A DNA stretch of 64,000 bases from an uncultured Alphaproteobacteria bacterium (GTDB lineage: Bacteria; Pseudomonadota; Alphaproteobacteria; HIMB59; GCA-002718135), in the NCBI GenBank assembly GCA_902596365.1, contig CACJTT010000005.1, positions 1 to 64,000 on the forward strand, in the 5' to 3' direction. A model generated the notes under the pieces. The model saw only the letters and a list, made by a program, of their open reading frames with translations. It ran no database searches and had not been told where the DNA came from. This document shows positions 57,621 through 64,000 of the stretch, one piece after another. How positions within the stretch are numbered: position 1 is the stretch's first letter; each line of letters begins with the position of its first letter. The translations under genes were made by a program, and so were the position numbers.

Positions 57621-58471
57621 TTAAGTATTTTTCTAATTTGTACAGTTAAAATTTTTCTTTCATTTGCTTTTAAAACTTTAATGTTAACGATGTCATCAAT
57701 ATTAAACTCTTCATTGCTTTTAGGTATTCTATTAATTTTTGAAAAAACTAATCCTCCGACAGTCTCGACCTCATCTTCATCAGCAAAATCTAAATTTATA
57801 CTAAAATATTTTTCTAAATCCTCAACCCTATATGATGCGCTTACTTCAAGCATATTTTTTTCTTTTCTAATAATTTCTTCATCTATATCCTCTGCATCAT
57901 GTTCATCTTCAATTTCTCCAACTATTTCTTCAACTAAATCTTCAATTGTAACTAAACCATCAACTCCTCCAATACCATCAACTACAAGCGCGATATGAAT
58001 TCTTGATGTTCTCATTCTTTTTAGTAGTTCTAAAATTGGAGATTTTGGAGCAACATATAAAACTTCACGAAGTATATTTTTTAGGCTGAAGTTATTTTGA
58101 TTTATTTTAATAAAATCTTTTACATGAAAAAAACCAATAATGTTATCAAGATTATTTTCATAAACTGGCAGTCTTGAGTGTGACTCCTCTTTAATAATAT
58201 CAAAAATTTGATTATAGTTTTTTTTATTATCAACTGAAATTATCTCACCTCTAGGAACCATCACATCTTCAACACTTGTGTTTTCAAGCTGTAAAATATT
58301 TTTAATTAAATTTTTTTCATTATTATCATCAGTACTACTTAATTTATCATCATCACTAACTTCATTAGCAATTAGGTTTAAAATTTCTTCCTTAGAGGAA
58401 TCGCTATTTAATAGTTTTCTAATTAACCAAGTTTTCCAAATACTAAGTTTTTCTTTGTTGTCTTGATTCAT
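57617..58471 (-). CDS. corC: CorC/HlyC-family CBS-domain protein
   Basis: A 284-residue soluble protein with two CBS domains (about 65-195) and a C-terminal CorC/HlyC transporter-associated domain (about 205-284). Key parts are TSVEDVMVPRGEIISVD, HVKDFIKI and GGVDGLVTIEDLVEEIVGEI. No membrane segments are present. The family is linked to magnesium/cobalt handling, though in this position (ybeY-corC-lnt) its job may concern ribosome or membrane biology. It overlaps both neighbours by four bases. Confidence 0.88.
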   Translation of the reverse strand: MNQDNKEKLSIWKTWLIRKLLNSDSSKEEILNLIANEVSDDDKLSSTDDNNEKNLIKNILQLENTSVEDVMVPRGEIISVDNKKNYNQIFDIIKEESHSRLPVYENNLDNIIGFFHVKDFIKINQNNFSLKNILREVLYVAPKSPILELLKRMRTSRIHIALVVDGIGGVDGLVTIEDLVEEIVGEIEDEHDAEDIDEEIIRKEKNMLEVSASYRVEDLEKYFSINLDFADEDEVETVGGLVFSKINRIPKSNEEFNIDDIVNIKVLKANERKILTVQIRKILN

Positions 58472-58944
58472 ACCAAGTAAGGACTTTGTATATCAAAATA
58501 CATTAAAATTTTTTCTTCTAATTTTTTCATCTCCATAAACTCAGATTTTTTTTTATGATCATATCCATTAACGTGTAAAAAACAATGAATTATTAAATGT
58601 GTTATATGATCATAAAAGTTTAATAAATTTTTTTTAGCGTCTTTTTTAATAGTTTCAGCTGAAAAAAATATATCACAATAAGTTTCATTTTTATTTTTAT
58701 TATTTTTTATAAAATTTACAAAAGTCAAAACATCAGTATTTTTGTTTTTTTTTCTATATGTTTTATTGATATTTTTTATTTTTTTATTATCTACAAAAAT
58801 TAAATTTAAAATATAAGAGTTATTTTTTTTAAAACCTAGTTCATCAATTTTAATTATTTTTTTAACAATTTCTTTTATTTTTAACATCCTTTTTGGCCAA
58901 TGATTTGATTTACAAAAAAAATTAGTTTGAATTTTTATTTTCAT
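58468..58944 (-). CDS. ybeY: Endoribonuclease YbeY
   Basis: Metal-dependent RNase needed for 16S 3' maturation and ribosome quality control. The zinc motif H-x3-H-x5-H appears as HCFLHVNGYDH near the C-terminus (about 136-146), preceded by HLIIH. The segment KKNKNTDVLTFV (about 66-77) is also a family mark. I place the start at the ATG at 58944 (158 residues); another ATG at 58950 adds only two residues. It overlaps phoH by about 23 bases, typical of the phoH-ybeY-corC-lnt series. Confidence 0.92.
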   Translation of the reverse strand: MKIKIQTNFFCKSNHWPKRMLKIKEIVKKIIKIDELGFKKNNSYILNLIFVDNKKIKNINKTYRKKNKNTDVLTFVNFIKNNKNKNETYCDIFFSAETIKKDAKKNLLNFYDHITHLIIHCFLHVNGYDHKKKSEFMEMKKLEEKILMYFDIQSPYLV

Positions 58945-59875
58945 ATGCATTAATAATCTTTCTTACAACTTCGTGTCTAATAACATCTCTTTGATCTAAT
59001 TCAATCAAACCTATATCATCAATATTTTTTAGTTTTATTGAGGCATCTATAAGCCCTGATTCATTTTTTGATATTAAATCTATTTGAGTATTGTCTCCAA
59101 CCACAACCATTTTGCTATTTTTACCAAGTCTTGTTAGAAACATTTTCATTTGAATTTTAGTTGTATTTTGTGCTTCATCTAAAATAATGTAACAGTCTTC
59201 TAAAGTTCTTCCACGCATGAACGCTATAGGTGCAATTTCTATCGTATTGTTTGCTAATTTTTTTTCAACCTGATCATATGGCATCATTTCATAAAGAGCA
59301 TCATAAATTGGCCGAAGAAAAGGATCAACTTTCTCCTTAAGGTCTCCTGGTAAAAAACCTAGTTTTTCGCCTGCTTCTACAGCTGGTCTTGATAAAATAA
59401 TTTTTTTTACAAGCCCTTGTTGCAGTGATGCAACCGCTTTAGCAACTGCGAGAAATGTTTTACCTGTGCCAGCTGGACCATAAGCAAAAACAATATCTTT
59501 TGAATTGAGCAGTTGAAAATAGTTTTTTTGATTTTGCGAGCGAGGTAATATTTTCCTTTTTTTCGTTTGAAAAAAAAGATTCACTTGATCCTCTGGATCT
59601 AACTCTAATATTTTCATACTTCTAGTTTCCATAATTTTATCTTCATCTATATTAAGACCTTTTTTAGCTTGTTCAAATAATAATAAAATTTCTTCTTTTG
59701 TATCTTTAATAGACGATTTTGTTCCAATAATTTTTATTTTATTACCTCTATATTTAATTTGAACATTATTAATTTTTTCTAATATTTGAATATTTTTATC
59801 GTTTACTCCAAAAAGGTTTGGAAGATAATTATTATCATTTAACTCAATATCTAAAGAATAGTTTATATTACTCAA
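58922..59875 (-). CDS. phoH: PhoH-like ATPase
   Basis: P-loop ATPase related to the N-terminal part of RecD/superfamily I helicases; its precise role, probably in RNA metabolism together with YbeY, is not settled. The 317-residue protein has Walker A AYGPAGTGKTFLAVAKA (about 131-147), SRPAVEAGEKLGFLPGDL (about 164-181), Walker B ILDEAQNTT and the GDNTQIDL motif. It shares four bases with miaB upstream. Length is typical. Confidence 0.95.
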   Translation of the reverse strand: MSNINYSLDIELNDNNYLPNLFGVNDKNIQILEKINNVQIKYRGNKIKIIGTKSSIKDTKEEILLLFEQAKKGLNIDEDKIMETRSMKILELDPEDQVNLFFQTKKRKILPRSQNQKNYFQLLNSKDIVFAYGPAGTGKTFLAVAKAVASLQQGLVKKIILSRPAVEAGEKLGFLPGDLKEKVDPFLRPIYDALYEMMPYDQVEKKLANNTIEIAPIAFMRGRTLEDCYIILDEAQNTTKIQMKMFLTRLGKNSKMVVVGDNTQIDLISKNESGLIDASIKLKNIDDIGLIELDQRDVIRHEVVRKIINAYENKNSN

Positions 59876-61179
59876 ATTGTACTCTCTAAAGCAAAATCAG
59901 TTGAATTTAATATTTTCACATTTTGAATAGTATTAATTAACTCGCTATCGCTTTTAGTAAAAACACTTTGATTATATATTGATCTACCAATATATTGATC
60001 TTGGTGTCTCCCTTTTTTTTCAAATAATATTTCCATTTCTGATCCTATAAAAGATTTATTATAATTTTTTTGCTGCTCTTTCAAAAGGGATTGTAATGCA
60101 CTTAATCTCGCTTTTTTATCTGCTAGTGGGACATTATCTTTTTTTTGTGCAGGAGTTCCAGGTCTCTGACTATACATAAAAGAATATGCGATAACAAAAT
60201 TAACATCATCTACAAATTTCATTGTCTCTTCAAAGTCTTTATCTGTTTCATTTGGATACCCTACAATAAAATCAGATGAAAGAGCTATGTCAGATCGCTC
60301 CTCCCTAAGCTTCTCAACAATATTTCTATAAAAATCGACTGTATGTTTTCTATTCATATCTTTTAACACTTTATCTGAACCTGATTGTATGGGTAAATGT
60401 AAAAAAGGCATTAGTTTCGTATTTGTTTTATGAGTCTCAATAAGTGAGTCTGTCATGTCTATAGGATGTGAAGTCATGTATCTGATTCTTGAAAGTTTTT
60501 CTATTTCACTCACTTTATTTACTAAATATGCTAAATCTTTTGATTTGCCATCTTTACCTATCCCATGATATGCATTTACATTTTGACCTAAAAAAATAAT
60601 TTCTTTCACTCCTTGATTAACATATTTTTTAATTTCAATTAAAATATCACTTACTGGTCGTGAAAATTCTGGCCCTCTAGTATAAGGAACAACACAAAAT
60701 GAGCAGAACTTATCACACCCCTCTTGAATTGAAACAAATTCTGAAACCCCGCCTGCAGAATTGTATAATAAATTTTTAAATTTGTCATTTTGAGTAAATT
60801 CATCACTTACAATACGATCACTGGTTTCTATCATGTCTGGCAAGTTATGGTATGATTGAGGTCCAACAACAAAATCGACTGATGGCGCCCTTTTTTTAAT
60901 TTCTTTTCCTTCAGCTTGAGCTACACACCCTGCAACAACTAATTTGAAATTATCTTTCGATTCATTTTTTTTTATTTTATTTATTCTACCAATATCTGAA
61001 TAAACTTTTTCTGCAGCCTTCTCTCTAATATGGCAAGTATTTAAGACAACCAAATTAGCATCTTTAGGATCATCTGCTATTTCATATTCTTTATTTTTAA
61101 ATAAATCTAGGATTCTATTAGAATCATAAACATTCATTTGGCAGCCATAAGACTTAATATAAATTTTATTTTTTTTCAT
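59872..61179 (-). CDS. miaB: tRNA-2-methylthio-N6-isopentenyladenosine methylthiotransferase MiaB
   Basis: Radical-SAM enzyme that adds the methylthio group to i6A37. The 435-residue protein has an N-terminal UPF0004 domain with Cys in YGCQMNVYDS (about 11-20), LNTCHIREKA and VAGCVAQ for the auxiliary cluster. The radical-SAM CxxxCxxC is in CDKFCSFCVVPYTRG (about 154-168), and a C-terminal TRAM domain follows. All cluster cysteines are present. rimI lies two bases upstream; the fur-family gene often found between them is missing. Confidence 0.97.
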   Translation of the reverse strand: MKKNKIYIKSYGCQMNVYDSNRILDLFKNKEYEIADDPKDANLVVLNTCHIREKAAEKVYSDIGRINKIKKNESKDNFKLVVAGCVAQAEGKEIKKRAPSVDFVVGPQSYHNLPDMIETSDRIVSDEFTQNDKFKNLLYNSAGGVSEFVSIQEGCDKFCSFCVVPYTRGPEFSRPVSDILIEIKKYVNQGVKEIIFLGQNVNAYHGIGKDGKSKDLAYLVNKVSEIEKLSRIRYMTSHPIDMTDSLIETHKTNTKLMPFLHLPIQSGSDKVLKDMNRKHTVDFYRNIVEKLREERSDIALSSDFIVGYPNETDKDFEETMKFVDDVNFVIAYSFMYSQRPGTPAQKKDNVPLADKKARLSALQSLLKEQQKNYNKSFIGSEMEILFEKKGRHQDQYIGRSIYNQSVFTKSDSELINTIQNVKILNSTDFALESTI

Positions 61180-61181
61180 TC

Positions 61182-61652
61182 CTAATAAGTTTTGCTCATT
61201 GCAAAAGCATCAATTTTTTTATTATTTATAAGAAAATAATTTTTTCTTGTATAAATAATTTTAAATTTCATTTTTGTGTAAAATGCAATTCCTTCTGAAT
61301 TATTTTTTGAAACTTCAAGATAAATTTTTTTCAAACGACTGTTATTTTCTTTAATTTTATTTATTAGTTGTTTCCCTATACCTTTTTTTCGAAAATGGTT
61401 ACTAACATATATTAGCAATATCTCATATTCTGATATTTTTTCAATATTAAATAAATTGCCTATTATAAAAGAAACTAGAGATTCATTGCAAAATGCTCCA
61501 AACGAAAAGTTTGTATCTTTGTAAAGTTGATTAATAATCTGATTTGAAGACCATCCCATATTTAAAAAATTTTCATAGTTTTTTCCTTCATTGAAAATAA
61601 GATTATTAAAATGACCATTATCATCTTTAGTTAGTTGTTGATAACTTATCAA
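61182..61652 (-). CDS. rimI: GNAT acetyltransferase, RimI-like
   Basis: A 156-residue GNAT-fold protein. The acetyl-CoA loop is VSNHFRKKGIGKQLINKI (about 88-105), followed by LEVSKNNSEGIAFYTKMKFKI, the usual RimI segment. RimI acetylates the N-terminus of ribosomal protein S18, and its position next to tsaB is the conserved one. Substrate is inferred from context. It overlaps tsaB by four bases. Confidence 0.85.
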   Translation of the reverse strand: MISYQQLTKDDNGHFNNLIFNEGKNYENFLNMGWSSNQIINQLYKDTNFSFGAFCNESLVSFIIGNLFNIEKISEYEILLIYVSNHFRKKGIGKQLINKIKENNSRLKKIYLEVSKNNSEGIAFYTKMKFKIIYTRKNYFLINNKKIDAFAMSKTY

Positions 61653-62254
61653 TTTAGCATGCTATTGTTTGAAATATAAATAGGTTTAATAACTAAATTT
61701 TTATTAAATTCTAATTTATGTAAGTTTTCTAAAACATTCATTTTAATTGAAAAAAATTCAGACTTAATTTTAGCATTTATAAACTTAGGTAATTCAAGAT
61801 TATAAAAAACACAAGAAACCAATTCGGGCATTATAAAATTTTGATTATCAATCTTTTCATTAATAAATTCTGAGTTTTTTTTGTATAAAAAAAATTTCTG
61901 ATTATTTGAAGACTCAAAATATATACCTAATTGCTTATGAGTATCAGATAGATGCTTGTAAATAGTTTTCGTAGATATAACAGCGACTGGTAAATCCATA
62001 GATTGACTTAAACCTGATATAAAAGATGCCCCAACTCTTAATGCCGTATACGAGCCTGGGCCTATAGTAATGATCAATTTTGATAATTTTTTTGAAAGTT
62101 TGTAATCATTATCTATCTTGAGATATGCAGGAATTATTAAATCGCTAAGTGTTTGATTGGTATTATTTGTAATTTTGAATGAATCTATAATTTTTTTATC
62201 ATTAATTAAGTGAAATTCTGATATTGGTGAAGCTACATCTAAAAAAAGGAACAT
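61649..62254 (-). CDS. tsaB: t6A tRNA modification protein TsaB
   Basis: Inactive ASKHA-fold partner of TsaD in threonylcarbamoyladenosine synthesis. The 201-residue protein begins LFLDVASPISEFHLI and has TIGPGSYTALRVGASFISGL (about 63-82), the YeaZ signature. With tsaE at 17252-17695, two of the four t6A genes are in the window. The ATG at 62254 stands two bases from the start of the divergent deacetylase gene. A TAAAAT hexamer ends nine bases before it, so a leaderless mRNA is possible. Confidence 0.93.
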   Translation of the reverse strand: MFLFLDVASPISEFHLINDKKIIDSFKITNNTNQTLSDLIIPAYLKIDNDYKLSKKLSKLIITIGPGSYTALRVGASFISGLSQSMDLPVAVISTKTIYKHLSDTHKQLGIYFESSNNQKFFLYKKNSEFINEKIDNQNFIMPELVSCVFYNLELPKFINAKIKSEFFSIKMNVLENLHKLEFNKNLVIKPIYISNNSMLN

Positions 62255-62256
62255 GT

Positions 62257-63270
62257 ATGTTTATTTTAAAAATATTTTTTATTTTTCTTATATATTTAAA
62301 CATATCTTTTGCCTATGCAAGTAACATTAAAAATTCAGCTGTTGTGTTTATGTACCATAAATTTGGAGTTTCTAAATATCCTTCCACAAGTGTTACAATA
62401 GATCAATTCGATGCCCATATAAAAGAATTTTCAAAAGAAAAATATTCAATTAAGTCAATTGAATTTATAATGGATACAATTATTAATGATGGTAATTTAC
62501 CTGAAAATACAATTGGTATTAGTGTGGATGATGCAGATAAATCATTTTATGAAGTGGGTTGGCCTAAACTAAAGGAGAGAGGTTTTCCTGTTACCCTTTT
62601 TGTTAATACATCAACAATTCATGAAAATAATAAAAATTATTTAAATTGGGATCAAATTAGAGAACTGAGAGATGATGGGGTATCAATAGGTGCTCACTCT
62701 CATAGTCATTATCATATGTCTGATTTATCGATTGATGAAGTGCGTAAAGAAATAGAAATTTCAAATAATATTTTTCTTAATGAGTTAGGGAATATACCTC
62801 CTCTTTTTGCTTTTCCTTATGGTGAAGCAAATGAAGAAATTATAAATTTACTAAAAGAATATAAATACAAGGTTGCTTTTGGTCAGCACTCGGGCGTTAT
62901 AAATGAAACATCAAATTTATATTATTTACCTAGATTTTCTCTGAATCAAAGATATGGCGAAATTGATCGTGTGAAATTTGCCGCTAATGCAAAAGGATTA
63001 GGTATTTATGATTTTATACCAACTGACCCTAGTATTAAAGACAATCCACCATTCATTGGTTTTTCATTACTCGATGAAAAATTAGCCCCATCTATTGATT
63101 GTTTTGTATTTGACAGCAAAGGTGAAGTAGATAAGGAAATATTCAAATTTAATGAAAGAATAGAAATAAGACTTCAAAGAAAATTAACTAAGGGTCGATC
63201 AAGAGTAAATTGTACAGCTAAAGGTAGTGATGGTTTTTGGCGCTGGTTTGGTCACCAGTTTTATTTATGA
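62257..63270 (+). CDS. Polysaccharide deacetylase (NodB homology) family protein, exported
   Basis: A 337-residue protein starting at the ATG at 62257, which is preceded by AAAGGA at a good distance. The longer TTG frame from 62224 would run further into tsaB. It has a signal peptide (hydrophobic residues 4-16, cleavage near the AYA at about 20). The NodB domain follows with VFMYHKFG, the catalytic/metal pair in GISVDDADKS, the zinc histidines in GAHSHSHYHMSD and FAFPYGEAN. The last 70 residues form an extra domain of unknown role. The likely substrate is an N-acetylated or O-acetylated periplasmic glycan, perhaps peptidoglycan, given the glucosaminidase next door. Confidence 0.82.
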   Translation: MFILKIFFIFLIYLNISFAYASNIKNSAVVFMYHKFGVSKYPSTSVTIDQFDAHIKEFSKEKYSIKSIEFIMDTIINDGNLPENTIGISVDDADKSFYEVGWPKLKERGFPVTLFVNTSTIHENNKNYLNWDQIRELRDDGVSIGAHSHSHYHMSDLSIDEVRKEIEISNNIFLNELGNIPPLFAFPYGEANEEIINLLKEYKYKVAFGQHSGVINETSNLYYLPRFSLNQRYGEIDRVKFAANAKGLGIYDFIPTDPSIKDNPPFIGFSLLDEKLAPSIDCFVFDSKGEVDKEIFKFNERIEIRLQRKLTKGRSRVNCTAKGSDGFWRWFGHQFYL

Positions 63271-64000
63271 GTTATTTATTGAATAACTAAACGCATCAAA
63301 TTGATAAAACTTATTAGCATCAATTATTGAATTAATTGTTTTAATATAATTTATATCGGCAGCATATGAGTCGAGCTCTTGAATTAATAACTTTAAATTA
63401 CTAAAGTTATTTTTTTCTCTCATAATTTTTCTAACTTTTCTAAAATCTTTATAAGCATAATGTGAGTTGAGGTTATTAAAATATGATTGAACACTTTTAT
63501 TTACTGAATCAAATGATTTAACTAGATGTTTTTCTCCTTCTTCTCTTAAAAGAGGGACAACACCATTAGAAAAATCGTATGTATATTCTCCAAATAGAGC
63601 ATTAAATTCTTTTGCAAACCTAGAAGTTCCCCAGCCGCTTTCATTTGCAGCTTGAGCAAGCACTATGGAATTTGGAATAACATCAACACGATTTAATAAT
63701 TCATTCAATACATCATATTTGTGCTTATCATCAGTTTTTATTCTATATTTTTTTGAAATTTTATTTAAAAAATCCAAATCAGCTTTAGACAAAGTGTTGT
63801 TATCATCTAAAAAGATTTTAATATTTTCTAACTTTGATCTTTCTAATAAAATATTTTGATTTTCATATGAAATTAAAGGAAGTAGGGTTTTAACAAAATC
63901 TTTTTTAGATTTAGAAAGATAATTTAAATCAATTTCATTAATATTTATATTTAAAATGCTAGAATTTGTATTTTTATTTACAAATTCTACTATATTTGGA
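63265..64000 (-). CDS. Glucosaminidase (Bax-like) domain protein, N-terminus beyond window
   Basis: Peptidoglycan hydrolase-type protein of the Bax / N-acetylglucosaminidase family. The frame stays open to the right edge (245 codons), so the true start lies outside; a TTG at 63792 is an internal codon. Readable parts are FVKTLLPLISYENQNILLER near the cut end, then LSKADLDFLNKISKKYRI, and the catalytic-Glu motif AQAANESGWGTSRFAKE, followed by GEYTYD and FDSVNKSVQSYFNNLNSH. Export signals would be in the missing part. Its stop overlaps that of the convergent deacetylase gene by six bases. Confidence 0.85.
   Translation of the reverse strand, partial: PNIVEFVNKNTNSSILNININEIDLNYLSKSKKDFVKTLLPLISYENQNILLERSKLENIKIFLDDNNTLSKADLDFLNKISKKYRIKTDDKHKYDVLNELLNRVDVIPNSIVLAQAANESGWGTSRFAKEFNALFGEYTYDFSNGVVPLLREEGEKHLVKSFDSVNKSVQSYFNNLNSHYAYKDFRKVRKIMREKNNFSNLKLLIQELDSYAADINYIKTINSIIDANKFYQFDAFSYSINNS

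Noticed and set aside
62224-62256. Eleven-codon N-terminal extension of the polysaccharide deacetylase from a TTG
   Set aside because: The ATG at 62257 has a well-placed AAAGGA site and gives a proper signal peptide; the extension lies inside tsaB.

Overview
The window is a gene-dense, very AT-rich (about 30% G+C by eye) chromosomal segment of an alphaproteobacterium with a streamlined genome, most likely a marine oligotroph of the SAR11 / HIMB59 / AEGEAN-169 kind; the order cannot be fixed from the sequence alone. The assignment rests on alphaproteobacterial gene blocks (trpF to chvI; rnd-kdsD-lptCAB; tsaB to pnp; fabA-fabB-fabI), on ChvIG and RegBA two-component systems, and on a GTTC-N7-GTTC LexA-type site. 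Sixty-four protein genes are called, two of them cut by the window edges (gltD on the left, a glucosaminidase on the right). I see no tRNA, rRNA, CRISPR array, insertion sequence or prophage gene. No gap exceeds 300 bases; the largest is the 292-base chvI/nrdA divergent region.

Layout. 1-2338 (minus): gltD and an NDUFA9-like protein. 2404-15281 (plus): one long run with RNase D, KDO/LPS export (kdsD, lptC, lptA, lptB), aroA-cmk-rpsA-ihfB, pyrF, trpF-trpB-trpA, accD and folC. 15276-22585 (minus): trxA, a MurU/AmgK-like sugar-nucleotide pair, tsaE, the SAM-cycle pair metK-ahcY and chvG-chvI. 22878-26877 (plus): class I ribonucleotide reductase nrdA-nrdB and a glutaredoxin behind a regulated promoter. 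26874-29618 (minus): polA. 29652-31896 (plus): an orphan ABC-2 ATPase and an O-antigen-ligase-like protein. 31903-42067 (minus): a glycosyltransferase, regA-regB, then gyrB-recF-dnaN-dnaA, rpsT and mutM. 42071-47251 (plus): ubiE, coaBC, a MoeB/ThiF-like E1 and fabA-fabB-fabI. 47248-62254 (minus): GDPD, then pnp-rpsO-truB-rbfA-infB-nusA and trmB-lnt-corC-ybeY-phoH-miaB-rimI-tsaB. 62257-64000: a polysaccharide deacetylase (plus) and a glucosaminidase (minus).

How the genes fit together. The content is almost all housekeeping: envelope synthesis (LPS export, lipoprotein acylation, fatty acids, peptidoglycan turnover and recycling), translation (S1, S15, S20, IF2, RbfA, TruB, MiaB, TrmB, RimI, TsaB/TsaE), replication and repair (DnaA, DnaN, RecF, GyrB, Pol I, MutM, RNR) and biosynthesis of tryptophan, chorismate, pyrimidines, folate, CoA and SAM. 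Two sensor systems, ChvG/ChvI (envelope/acid stress) and RegB/RegA (redox), are retained.

The most informative signals are (1) an intrinsic terminator whose T-tract ends 10 bases before the nusA ATG, so nusA must be transcribed through it; (2) a layered nrdA control region with a NrdR box pair spaced 31 bp, a LexA-like direct repeat and a 9-bp inverted repeat; (3) a eukaryote-like RNR whose NrdB has Glu at the first metal-ligand position; (4) a MutM that kept one of four zinc-finger cysteines; and (5) clean gene losses inside conserved blocks (PTS-Ntr and rpoN, addAB, rimP/ylxR, senC, ubiB/dut) with metK moved next to ahcY.
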